Shown here one piece after another: positions 14,511-21,816 of a stretch of DNA of 25,712 bases. Position 1 is the stretch's first letter. The number at the start of each line of letters is the position of its first letter. This stretch comes from an uncultured Azospirillum sp. (lineage in GTDB: Bacteria > Pseudomonadota > Alphaproteobacteria > Azospirillales > Azospirillaceae): positions 1 through 25,712 of the forward strand of contig NZ_CAMLJP010000094.1 of NCBI RefSeq assembly GCF_946480385.1, given 5' to 3'. The notes below the pieces were generated by a model, which made no database searches, was not told the DNA's origin, and was given only the letters and a program-made list of their open reading frames with translations. Position numbers and translations under genes: made by a program.

Positions 14511-16829
14511 ATGACCGACACCCTCGACACGGCAACCGGTGGCGGCGGTATGGAGGGGGGAATGGACGTCCGTTTCGACGGCACCTCGTCGCGCCGGCTG
14601 CTCGCCCGGCTGCGCGACATCATGGCGGGGTCGGGGTCGGGTCAGGACCGGCTGGACAAGATCGTCACGCTGATCGCGGCGGAGATGAAGGCGGACGTCT
14701 GCTCCTGCTACGTCATGCGCGCCGGCGAGGTGCTGGAGCTGTTCTCCACCGAGGGCCTGAACAAGACCGCCGTCCACAACACCCGCCTGCGCGTGGGCGA
14801 GGGCATCGTCGGCTACATCGCCGGCCACGCCCGCCCGGTGGCGCTGGACAACGCGCCCTCCCACCCCAGTTTCGCCTACCGCCCGGAGACGGGTGAGGAT
14901 CCGTTCCAGTCGCTGGCCGGCGTGCCGATCCTGCGCGGCAGCAAGGTGCGCGGCGTGCTGGTGATCCAGCACAAGGACCGTCGCCGCTATGTCGAGGAGG
15001 AGGTGGAAACCCTCCAGACCATCGCCATGGTCGTCGCCGAGCTGGTGGCGCAGAGCGAGCTGGTCAACCCGGTGGAGGTCACCACCACCGGCGACCCCGT
15101 GCTGCTGCCGGCCCGCCTGTCGGGCACGGCGATGAGCGCCGGGCTGGCCATCGGCCTCGCCGTCATCCACCGGCCGCAGTTGACCGTCCGCCAGATGGTG
15201 GCGGAGGATGCCGACGCCGAGCTGGAACGCTTCAACACCGCGCTGCAGACCATGCACAGCGCCATCGACGATCTGCTGGAAGCGGCGTCGCTGGCGGGGC
15301 TCAGCGAACCGCGCGACATCCTGGAGACCTACCGGATGTTCGCCGAGGACCGCGGCTGGCTGTCGCGCATCCGCGAGGCGATCCGCGTCGGCCTGACGGC
15401 GGAGGCGGCGGTGCAGCAGGTGCAGAACGACACCCGCGCCCGCATGAGCCATCTGACCGATCCCTACATCCGGGAACGGTTGATGGATCTGGAGGACCTG
15501 ACCAACAGGTTGCTGCAACATCTGGCCGGCAAGACCAGCGGCACCGACGGCGCCACCTTGCCGGACGACATGATCCTGGTCGCCCGCTCGATGGGGCCGG
15601 CGGAGCTGCTGGATTACGACCGTTCCCGCCTGCGCGGCCTGCTGCTGGAGGAAGGCTCGCCGGCCAGCCATGTCTGCATCGTCGCCCGCGCGCTGAACAT
15701 CCCGGTGGTGCAGGCGGCCGACGCGCTGAACCGGATCGAGCCGCTGGACCAGCTGATCGTCGACGGCGACCATGGGCAGGTCTTCATCCGCCCGGCCGAA
15801 GACATCCAGATGGCCTTCGGCGAAGCGGTGGCGTTGCAGCACCGCAAGGAACAGATGTATGCGGAGATCCGCAAGTTCCCGTCGGTGACGCGCGACGGGG
15901 TGCCGATCTCCCTGCATCTGAACTGCGGCCTGCTGATCGACCTGCCGCACCTGACCGCCAGCGGGGCGGAGGGCGTCGGGCTCTACCGCACCGAAATCCC
16001 CTTCATGGTCCGCGCCTCCTACCCCGACGTGAAGGCGCAGACCGACCTCTATTCCCGCATCATGGACGAGGTCGGCGAGAAGCCGATCGTCTTCCGCACG
16101 CTGGATGTCGGCGGCGACAAGATGCTGCCCTACATGACCGGCGGCGAAGAGGAGAACCCGGCGCTGGGCTGGCGCGCCGTGCGCATCGGGCTCGACCACC
16201 CGTCGCTGCTGCGCCAACAGCTGCGCGCTCTGCTGCAGGCCGCCGCCGGCCGGCCGCTGTCGGTGATGTTCCCGATGATCGCCGAGGTGGCGGAGTTCGA
16301 CGGCGCCCGCCGGCTGCTGGCGCTTGAGCTGAAGCGGCTGGCCGCCCAGGGCATCGAGCCGCCCAGCAGCCTGCGCGTCGGCACGATGCTGGAGGTGCCG
16401 TCGCTGTTGTGGCAACTTCCGGCACTGCTGCCCAAGCTGGATTTCCTGTCGGTCGGCTCCAACGACCTGACCCAGTATCTGTTCGCCGCCGACCGCGGCA
16501 ACCCGCGCACCTCGACCCGCTACGATCCGCTGTCGCCGTCGATGCTGTGCGTGCTGCGCCGGCTGGTCGACGAATGCACCCGGCACAAGGTGTCGCTCAG
16601 CATCTGCGGCGAGATGGCCGGCCGGCCGCTCGACGCCATGGCGCTGATCGGCGTCGGCTTCCGCACCTTGTCGATGTCGCCGCCGTCTGTCGGCCCGGTG
16701 AAGACCATGCTGCGCTCGCTCGACGTCGCGGCGCTGCGCGATTACATGAGCGGCCTCTACACCGGCGCCGACCACAGCCTGCGCGACAAGCTGAAGACCT
16801 TCGCCAAGGATCACGGCGTGATGATCTGA
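14511..16829 (+). CDS. ptsP: Phosphoenolpyruvate-protein phosphotransferase of PTS-Ntr (EI-Ntr)
   Basis: The protein has 772 residues. A GAF domain occupies about 28-180 (LRVGEGIVGYIAGHARPVALDN is typical). It is followed by the EI N-terminal domain with the phospho-histidine H387 in GSPASHVCIVARAL, and the PEP-binding TIM barrel with GLYRTEIPFM and the catalytic cysteine C699 in SICGEMAG. The GAF domain marks the nitrogen-related EI, which in enterics and rhizobia senses glutamine and 2-oxoglutarate, and distinguishes it from sugar-PTS EI. It passes phosphate from PEP to NPr and then to EIIA-Ntr (ptsN, upstream in this window). It is close-packed behind the flavoprotein gene. No clear terminator follows; the downstream gap holds an integrase remnant. 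Confidence 0.97.
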   Translation: MTDTLDTATGGGGMEGGMDVRFDGTSSRRLLARLRDIMAGSGSGQDRLDKIVTLIAAEMKADVCSCYVMRAGEVLELFSTEGLNKTAVHNTRLRVGEGIVGYIAGHARPVALDNAPSHPSFAYRPETGEDPFQSLAGVPILRGSKVRGVLVIQHKDRRRYVEEEVETLQTIAMVVAELVAQSELVNPVEVTTTGDPVLLPARLSGTAMSAGLAIGLAVIHRPQLTVRQMVAEDADAELERFNTALQTMHSAIDDLLEAASLAGLSEPRDILETYRMFAEDRGWLSRIREAIRVGLTAEAAVQQVQNDTRARMSHLTDPYIRERLMDLEDLTNRLLQHLAGKTSGTDGATLPDDMILVARSMGPAELLDYDRSRLRGLLLEEGSPASHVCIVARALNIPVVQAADALNRIEPLDQLIVDGDHGQVFIRPAEDIQMAFGEAVALQHRKEQMYAEIRKFPSVTRDGVPISLHLNCGLLIDLPHLTASGAEGVGLYRTEIPFMVRASYPDVKAQTDLYSRIMDEVGEKPIVFRTLDVGGDKMLPYMTGGEEENPALGWRAVRIGLDHPSLLRQQLRALLQAAAGRPLSVMFPMIAEVAEFDGARRLLALELKRLAAQGIEPPSSLRVGTMLEVPSLLWQLPALLPKLDFLSVGSNDLTQYLFAADRGNPRTSTRYDPLSPSMLCVLRRLVDECTRHKVSLSICGEMAGRPLDAMALIGVGFRTLSMSPPSVGPVKTMLRSLDVAALRDYMSGLYTGADHSLRDKLKTFAKDHGVMI

Positions 16830-16941
16830 GGAGGCTTTCCCCTTGGCCGGGGATGACGCCGGTCCGGGTTGACGACGGTTCCGCCGTCAGTGACTGAACT
16901 CCCCTCTCGCCACGGCGAGGCGGTGCATCTGGTGGTGGCCT

Positions 16942-17304
16942 CGATTTGGACTTGTCGCAAATCTCGCGAAGCCGGTATTCCTCGGTCTTGCCGTCTTGGT
17001 CGGGTTCGGGGTCCAACCGGCGGTTTCGGCCGTTGTCGAGGGTCGGGCGGACGCCCCGGACCACCGGGTTCTCGATAGGGACCTGATGGATGAGCGGCCA
17101 TTGGCCGTAGAGGGGGGAGATCAGGTTCAGCCGGGCAACGCAGGTCTGCGCGCTGAACGCCGCTTCGGGCCCGATCTGGCCGTCCTCAGCGTTGTCCTCG
17201 TCCAGGATCTCGCGGCGGGATTTGAACGTCTTGGTTTCCGAAACGCCCTTGCGGCGGATGCGGACGCAGTACCGATACGATCCGCGTTCCTAGATCGTAG
17301 TCGT
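16942..17304 (-). pseudogene. Site-specific integrase (tyrosine recombinase) remnant at tRNA-Gly
   Basis: In one minus-strand frame, residues resembling an integrase N-terminus (ERGSYRYCVRIRRKGVSETK, then TFKSRRE) run directly into a piece of the core-binding region. That piece reads LNLISPLYGQW...IENPVVRGVRPTLDNGRNRRLD, then DGKTEEYRL. The order is right, but a large part between the two pieces is missing, and the catalytic R..H-R..H..Y domain is absent. An in-frame TAG (17290-17292) breaks the expected TIRERG-type start. After about 16942 the frame loses any resemblance and runs into the 3' end of ptsP. It lies just beyond the 3' end of tRNA-Gly and on the same strand, the usual place for a tRNA-targeting integrase. 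I infer that an island once integrated here and decayed. The 16830-16941 stretch next to it holds only a short CTCGCC/GGCGAG palindrome. Confidence 0.72.
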
Positions 17305-17362
17305 GGGACACCCTCGGTGACAGAGGGAGTGCCTTATATTGTCACGAAAAAGGCCAGGCAGT

Positions 17363-17436
17363 TGGAGCGGGTGAAGGGAATCGAACCCTCGTCGTAAGCT
17401 TGGGAAGCTTCTGCTCTACCATTGAGCTACACCCGC
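17363..17436 (-). tRNA. tRNA-Gly (anticodon CCC)
   Basis: A 74-nt tRNA including an encoded CCA lies on the minus strand. The acceptor GCGGGTG pairs with CACCCGC, discriminator T is followed by CCA, and the D arm TAGCTCAATGGTAGAGC is typical. The anticodon loop TTCCCAA gives CCC for GGG codons, and TTCGATT is the T loop. The outermost anticodon-stem pair looks like a G/A mismatch. A decayed integrase lies just past its 3' end. Confidence 0.95.
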
Positions 17437-17446
17437 GCGCCCGCTG

Positions 17447-17475
17447 TTTATAGGCGACTGCCGCGGCGGATACAA
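17447..17475 (-). promoter_or_regulatory. Sigma-70 promoter of tRNA-Gly
   Basis: On the minus strand TTGTAT (17475-17470), a 17-bp spacer and TATAAA (17452-17447) lie 10 bp before the mature tRNA 5' end. Both hexamers are close to consensus. The element is wedged between the tRNA and the stop codon of the acyltransferase gene at 17484. Confidence 0.75.
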
Positions 17476-17483
17476 GAGCGGAA

Positions 17484-18395
17484 TCAAGCACTCCCGGGAG
17501 CGGGATCGGCGACCGGCGGCGCGGGCGGGGCAACACTGGCGGCGGCATCGGCAGCGGCCGGGACGGCGGCGTGCTTCGCCGGGGACGGCCCGTCGGGGCG
17601 GCCGGAGATGGCGCGGGCGACGCCGTCGGCGATCACGCGCTGGCAATGCTCGGCCAGGGCCTTGCGGCTGCTGAATCCATCGATGGTCACCGGCGGGTGG
17701 AACTCCACCTCCACCGTCATCCCGCCCAGGCGGAAGGCCTGCCACAGGTGCGGCGCCAGATCCATGTCGCCGTACCAGGCATAGAAGGGACGGAAGGCGA
17801 AGCCCATCGGGATGCCGTCCAGACGGGTGGCGGCGATGCTGACCGGCTGGACGGTCAGCGGACGGCCGTCGATGCGGCGGGCGGCAACGGCGAACAGGGC
17901 GGTCTTGAAGGGCAGCGTGCGGTTGCCGTCGCTGGAGGTGCCCTCCGGGAACAGGATCAGGCTGTCGCCGGCATCGAGACGGCTGCCGATGTCGTCACGC
18001 TGCTTGTCGACCGTGGTGCGCGCCTTGCGTTCGACGAACACCGTGCGCTGCAGCCGGGCCAGCAAACCGAAGAAGGGCCAGCTCCCGACCTCCGACTTGG
18101 CGACGAAGGAGCCGGGGATTTGCGAGCCCAGCACCGTGATGTCCAGATAGGAGGAGTGGTTGGACACGAACAGCACCGGCCCGTCGGCGACACGCTGGCC
18201 GCGCACCACCACGTCCAGCCCCATCAGCCGGGTGCAGACCCGGTGATAGAAGGCCGGCAAGGTGCGGCACAACCGCCAGCCGCGCGCCACCGCCAGGGCC
18301 TGCAGCGGAATCAGCAGAAGCGTCCACAGCAGGTACAGCGCCAGGCGCAGGGCGCCGCGGCCGGATGACCCCAGGGCGCGCGCGGTGCGGGTCAT
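17484..18395 (-). CDS. 1-acyl-glycerol-3-phosphate / lyso-ornithine-lipid acyltransferase (PlsC family)
   Basis: The protein has 303 residues. One or two hydrophobic N-terminal segments (about 14-37) precede a PlsC acyltransferase domain with the catalytic HX4D motif NHSSYLD (H80, D85), the substrate-binding FPEGTSSDGN (149-158) and a V-P-V type block (VQPVSIAATRLDG). The last ~45 residues are a low-complexity Pro/Ala tail. The enzyme transfers an acyl chain to a lyso-lipid at the inner membrane. The gene lies 7 bp downstream of an OlsB-like gene with GAGG at the junction. The pair therefore looks like olsB-olsA, in which OlsA O-acylates lyso-ornithine lipid; a phosphatidic-acid role (PlsC) cannot be excluded. 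Confidence 0.88.
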   Translation of the reverse strand: MTRTARALGSSGRGALRLALYLLWTLLLIPLQALAVARGWRLCRTLPAFYHRVCTRLMGLDVVVRGQRVADGPVLFVSNHSSYLDITVLGSQIPGSFVAKSEVGSWPFFGLLARLQRTVFVERKARTTVDKQRDDIGSRLDAGDSLILFPEGTSSDGNRTLPFKTALFAVAARRIDGRPLTVQPVSIAATRLDGIPMGFAFRPFYAWYGDMDLAPHLWQAFRLGGMTVEVEFHPPVTIDGFSSRKALAEHCQRVIADGVARAISGRPDGPSPAKHAAVPAAADAAASVAPPAPPVADPAPGSA

Positions 18396-18402
18396 GATCG
18401 CC

Positions 18403-19296
18403 TCAGCCGGCTTGGCTGTCGCGGCTGCGACGTTCGTAATGCTTGGCGTACTTGTCGGTGATCAGGTCGCTCTTCACCACGATGCAGACATCGGTGGTGT
18501 TGAACTGGTGGTCGATCACGGCACCGTCGCCGATGAAGCCGCCCAGCCGCAGATAGCCCTTGATCAGCGGCGGCAGGATGTTCAGCGCCCGCCGCGGATC
18601 GATCTGGTCCTTGGGCATGCGGTCCAGCGACACGAAGCGTTCCGGCAGGGCCGTCGCCCGCAGTTCCGCCGGGGCCAGATGATGGTGGTAGAGATAAGAC
18701 AGCGGCTCCGCCATCGCATCCGGATCGGTGCCGGGCAGGCTGGCGCAGCCGAACATCAGGGCGATGTCGTGTTGGAACACATAGGCGGCAATGCCCTGCC
18801 ACAGCAGCTGCATGCTGCCGCGCGACCGATAGCCGGCATCGACGCAGGACCGCCCAAGCTCCAGCACCTCGCCGGGATAGCTGGCGAGGCGGCTGATGTC
18901 GTATTCGTCGCTGGAATAGAAACGGCCGACCTTCTCGGCGGCAGGACGGCGGATCAGCCGGTAGGTTCCGACCACCATGTCGGGACCGTTGCCCCGGGCA
19001 TGGTCGATGACCAGCAGATGGTCGGCCACATCGTCGTAATCGTCGAAATCACGGGCCCGGACCTGCATCGCCGGAGAGGGAACCGCCGCCATCTCTTCAT
19101 AGAAGACACGATAGCGCAGCGCCTGCGCCCAATCGATCTCTTCCGCCGAGCGCGCCAGCCGCACCTCCAGTGTGCCCAGACGAATGCCGTCCGTCAGCTT
19201 TTCACCACCGGCATCCGGGGCATCTGGTGCGGACGCCTCGCGCCGCTCCGGGCTAGTCCGGGTCATGCCCGGCTGGTCCAAGCTTGCATCAGCCAT
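18403..19296 (-). CDS. olsB: L-ornithine N-alpha-acyltransferase-like GNAT protein (OlsB family)
   Basis: From the ATG at 19296 the protein has 297 residues; the ATG at 19266 is an alternative start. A disordered N-terminus of ~35 residues is followed by the OlsB/hemolysin-like acyltransferase domain. Its family blocks include RYRVFYEEM, VVGTYRLIRR, EVLELGRSCVDAGYRSRGSM, LLWQGIAAYV, and MFGCASLPGTDP. OlsB transfers a 3-hydroxyacyl chain from acyl-ACP to ornithine, the first step of ornithine-lipid synthesis, which many alphaproteobacteria use under phosphate limitation. The acyltransferase directly downstream supports this. A possible promoter (TTGACC 19431-19426, 19 bp, TATGCC 19406-19401 on the minus strand) lies about 100 bp upstream. 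Some relatives are annotated only as 'GNAT hemolysin-like', so the substrate remains inferred. Confidence 0.85.
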   Translation of the reverse strand: MADASLDQPGMTRTSPERREASAPDAPDAGGEKLTDGIRLGTLEVRLARSAEEIDWAQALRYRVFYEEMAAVPSPAMQVRARDFDDYDDVADHLLVIDHARGNGPDMVVGTYRLIRRPAAEKVGRFYSSDEYDISRLASYPGEVLELGRSCVDAGYRSRGSMQLLWQGIAAYVFQHDIALMFGCASLPGTDPDAMAEPLSYLYHHHLAPAELRATALPERFVSLDRMPKDQIDPRRALNILPPLIKGYLRLGGFIGDGAVIDHQFNTTDVCIVVKSDLITDKYAKHYERRSRDSQAG

Positions 19297-19630
19297 GTCG
19301 ACGGTCCGCTGCGATGGTTCGGGACTATGCGCCGCGCCGGCTTGCCGCCGCCAGGCCACGGCGGCCAGGGTCGGGACGGACAGCGTCGCACGCACCACAA
19401 GGCATAACACGATCCGCCGGTTGCCGGTCAACCGACATCGTCGCGTGCCGTCAGCCGAAACCTGCTGCGACCCAGGGGGACCATCCGCTTCGGGGATGCA
19501 ATCCCTTTGGGACTCCCGTGTGTCCCGGCAGCCAATACGGAAAGAAGAAACGGGAGAGGGCAGGGAGAGAGGCCAGGCACGGGCGGCGCCGCCGTCATGA
19601 CGCCGGTCCGCCCTGCGGAAGCCCCAGCCC
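19297..19630 (-). promoter_or_regulatory. 334-bp gap between mucR and olsB, with possible olsB promoter
   Basis: No gene is supported here. On the minus strand a promoter-like pair TTGACC/TATGCC (19431-19401, 19-bp spacer) lies 105 bp before olsB. The -35 overlaps a perfect palindrome GGTTG-N5-CAACC (19419-19433) that could be an operator. No terminator with a T-run is evident behind mucR. No phosphate-box-like repeat was recognised. Confidence 0.35.
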
Positions 19631-20044
19631 TCAGGCGCCGCGGCGGGCGCGGGTGCCGAGACCGATCTGCTTGGCCAGCGAGCTGCGCTGACGGGCATAG
19701 TTCGGCGCGACCATCGGGTAGTCGGTCGGCAGGCCCCAGCGGTCCCGGTATTCTTCTGGAGTCATATTGTACGCCGTCTTGAGATGGCGCTTCAGCATCT
19801 TCAGCTTCTTGCCGTCTTCCAGGCAGACAATGTAGTCCGGCGTCACCGACTTCTTGATCGGCACGGCGGGCTGCGGCCGCTCCTCCGCCACCACCGGTTC
19901 GGTGCCGACGTTGGCCAGCGACTTGTAGACCTGTTCGATCAGAGTCGGAAGATCGGTCAGCGAGACTGTATTGTTGGAGACATGCGCCGCCACGATCTCC
20001 GTGGTCAGAGACAACAGCGCGTTGGAAGGGGACCCGTTGCTCAT
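19631..20044 (-). CDS. mucR: MucR/Ros family transcriptional regulator
   Basis: The protein has 137 residues. The C-terminal DNA-binding domain carries the nearly invariant MucR/Ros string (DYIVCLEDGKKLKMLKRHL, then MTPEEYRDRWGLPTDYPMVAPNYARQRSSLAKQIGLG). An N-terminal helical region (about 8-46) resembles the oligomerisation part. MucR proteins are H-NS-like, bind AT-rich DNA and control exopolysaccharide, motility and cell-cycle genes. The zinc finger is atypical: C74 and H87 are present, the second Cys is D77 (CLED), and the second His position is occupied by Ala-Tyr (RHLKTAYNM). Zinc-independent members of the family exist, so it may still fold and bind DNA. A possible promoter is at 20076-20104. 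It is divergent from the TusA-like gene. Confidence 0.94.
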   Translation of the reverse strand: MSNGSPSNALLSLTTEIVAAHVSNNTVSLTDLPTLIEQVYKSLANVGTEPVVAEERPQPAVPIKKSVTPDYIVCLEDGKKLKMLKRHLKTAYNMTPEEYRDRWGLPTDYPMVAPNYARQRSSLAKQIGLGTRARRGA

Positions 20045-20075
20045 GTAAGCTTGCTCCGCGGCATTCGTACCTCAC

Positions 20076-20104
20076 CATATAAAGAGGTTTTCTGCATCGT
20101 GCAA
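20076..20104 (-). promoter_or_regulatory. Possible mucR promoter
   Basis: On the minus strand TTGCAC (20104-20099), 17 bp and TATATG (20081-20076) lie 32 bp before the mucR ATG. The 89-bp divergent gap is relatively AT-rich, a kind of site MucR-type proteins bind, so autoregulation is plausible. Confidence 0.4.
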
Positions 20105-20133
20105 TATCCATCCTTTGGAACAAAGAGGAATCG

Positions 20134-20388
20134 GTGACCGAAAAAATCTCCGCAGACTTGTTTCTCGACATCACCTCGCAGGTTTGTCCGTTAACCTTCG
20201 TCAAGACCAAGTTGATGGTAGAGCGGATGGACGCGGGGCAGACACTCGAAGTCCGGCTGAATGCAGGCGAACCCTTGGAAAACGTTCCACGATCCTTGAT
20301 CGAGTTGGGGCACAGCATTCTGTCTGTCCACCCCGAACGATTGGATGATCCTGACGGAGTCCACCGCCTGGTCGTGCGGAAAAATTAA
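20134..20388 (+). CDS. TusA-like sulfurtransferase family protein
   Basis: The protein has 84 residues from a GTG start, preceded by AGAGGA at good spacing. It has the TusA/SirA/YeeD fold signature: an early beta-strand, then the persulfide-carrying Cys-Pro motif (C18-P19 in SQVCPLTFVKTKL), then a helix and a strand containing LEVRLNAGEPLENVPRSL. TusA-family proteins relay sulfur for tRNA thiolation, molybdenum cofactor or sulfur oxidation, or regulate redox. The full tRNA-thiolation partners TusBCDE are not nearby, so the exact role is open. It is divergent from mucR and converges on rimI with 3 bp between the stops. Confidence 0.88.
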   Translation: MTEKISADLFLDITSQVCPLTFVKTKLMVERMDAGQTLEVRLNAGEPLENVPRSLIELGHSILSVHPERLDDPDGVHRLVVRKN

Positions 20389-20391
20389 CCC

Positions 20392-20862
20392 CTATGCCCC
20401 ATCCAGATTGCGGCGCAGGACAAGCGCCGCGACCCGGCCATCGATACGCTTGTAGTATCCGGGGCGGCGCCCGACGGAAAAAAAGCCGCTGGCCTTGTAT
20501 AGACTCGATGCTGCCGGATTATCCTCGGCGACTTCAAGAAACAGCGCAGTCGCACCCAGGTTCTGCGATCCGGTGACGGCAGCCTCGACCAGCAGGCGGC
20601 CAATGCCGCCACGGCGCGCCTGGGGCAGCACGCCGATCGCCAGGATCTCGGCATCCTCCACCGCCACGCGGGCCATGACGAAGCCGACCGGCTGGTCCTG
20701 CGCGTCGAGCGCGATGACGGCGAAGCCGGCCGGCGGCGTGGTCAGGGTGGCGACCGACGCCTCGTCCCACGGATCGTCGGGGAAGCAGGCCTGCTGCAGG
20801 GCCGCGACCACCCCGGCCTCCAGCGGGCCGGCGGGGTGGAGGCGGACGGAGGGCGCGGTCAT
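20392..20862 (-). CDS. rimI: Ribosomal protein S18-alanine N-acetyltransferase
   Basis: The protein has 156 residues and is a GNAT acetyltransferase with the acetyl-CoA loop PQARRGGIGRLLV and the RimI-typical downstream stretch GATALFLEVAEDNPAASSLYKASGFFSVGRRPGYY. RimI acetylates the N-terminal alanine of ribosomal protein S18. Its ATG overlaps the stop codon of tsaB in ATGA (4 bp), so translation is coupled. The tsaB-rimI order is very common in proteobacteria and supports the specific name. Confidence 0.93.
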   Translation of the reverse strand: MTAPSVRLHPAGPLEAGVVAALQQACFPDDPWDEASVATLTTPPAGFAVIALDAQDQPVGFVMARVAVEDAEILAIGVLPQARRGGIGRLLVEAAVTGSQNLGATALFLEVAEDNPAASSLYKASGFFSVGRRPGYYKRIDGRVAALVLRRNLDGA

Positions 20863-21617
20863 GCCGCCGCTCCCGGTTCCGGCTTGGGGGCGGGCTTGGA
20901 GGCGGGTCTGGGGGCCGCGGACTTCGGCAGGGTGACGTCGGGCGGGCGGAGATAGAAGGGCTCGGCCGGCAGGCCGGTGGGACGGGCCGCCCCCAGCGCC
21001 GCGACCACGGCGGCGTCCGGTAACCCGTCGCCGGACGCAGGAACGACGTCGGCCCGGCCGCCCAGCAGCGGGAGCACCGCCGCCGCCGCGTCGCCCGCCA
21101 GCAGCAGCGGACCGGACGGGCACAGCGCGTCGAGCCAGCCGGCGATCGCCGCCGGATCGGGCATCGCCGGCTCGCCGACAGGGGTCAGCGCCGCGTCGTA
21201 CAGCTGCAGGAAGGGCTCGGCACGCCGGCTGTCGACGGCGACCAGCAGAGAACGGCCGGCGCGTTCGGCCGCCGGCACGCCATGGGCGATGGCGTCGAAG
21301 CTGGTGATCCCGACCACCGGCAGATCCTGGGCGACGGCTATGCCGCGCGCGGCGGCCAGCGCGATGCGCAGTCCGGTGAAGGCGCCCGGCCCGACGGTAA
21401 CGGCGATGCGGTCGAGGTCGGCGAAGCCGACGCCGGCCTCGGCCATCACCTCCTGCGCCAGCGGCACCAGCACTTCAGCCTGACCGCGGGACATCGGCGG
21501 GCTGTGCCGTACGGTCACGCGCGTGCCGCCGGCCTGACCGGCCGTTCCCTCCCACACTCCCTCCCACACTGCCGCCGAACAGCCGGATGTGGCGGTATCC
21601 AGACCCAGAACCTTCAT
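20859..21617 (-). CDS. tsaB: tRNA threonylcarbamoyladenosine biosynthesis protein TsaB
   Basis: The protein has 252 residues from the ATG at 21617, with AGGAAGG upstream. It is an ASKHA-fold protein beginning MKVLGLDTAT and carrying the TsaB hallmark GPGAFTGLRIALAAARGIA (76-94). TsaB scaffolds TsaD and TsaE in making the universal t6A37 modification of ANN-decoding tRNAs. The last ~30 residues are a Pro/Ala/Lys-rich tail (PRPASKPAPKPEPGAAA) beyond the normal fold. Residues 17-24 are a repeat VWEG-VWEG created by a 12-bp tandem duplication (21547-21570) in the first beta-hairpin. The duplication is in frame, so the gene is probably intact. Confidence 0.94.
   Translation of the reverse strand: MKVLGLDTATSGCSAAVWEGVWEGTAGQAGGTRVTVRHSPPMSRGQAEVLVPLAQEVMAEAGVGFADLDRIAVTVGPGAFTGLRIALAAARGIAVAQDLPVVGITSFDAIAHGVPAAERAGRSLLVAVDSRRAEPFLQLYDAALTPVGEPAMPDPAAIAGWLDALCPSGPLLLAGDAAAAVLPLLGGRADVVPASGDGLPDAAVVAALGAARPTGLPAEPFYLRPPDVTLPKSAAPRPASKPAPKPEPGAAA
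21547..21570. repeat. 12-bp tandem duplication inside tsaB
   Basis: CCCTCCCACACT occurs twice in direct succession (21547-21558 and 21559-21570). It encodes the duplicated VWEG near the TsaB N-terminus and looks like a replication-slippage event. Confidence 0.85.
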
Positions 21618-21816
21618 CGCTTCGCCTTCCTGGCCGCCGCGTCGCGCCGACGACCGATGTGTAATACGCAGGCACGCCTTCCCTGGATTGCCATACCGGA
21701 GCCGTTCCATCGGGAAAAACCGCCTCGGGCATGGCAGACCCGTGACCATGGCAGATGGCGCCGCGGCCATGCTAGAGGACGATCGTTTTCCTCATACGCC
21801 CACGGTTTTCCATTCC

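Noticed and set aside
14016..16814. 932-residue minus-strand frame opposite ptsP and the flavoprotein
   Set aside because: His/Gln/Arg/Ala-rich antisense translation with no domain. The plus-strand genes there are unmistakable.
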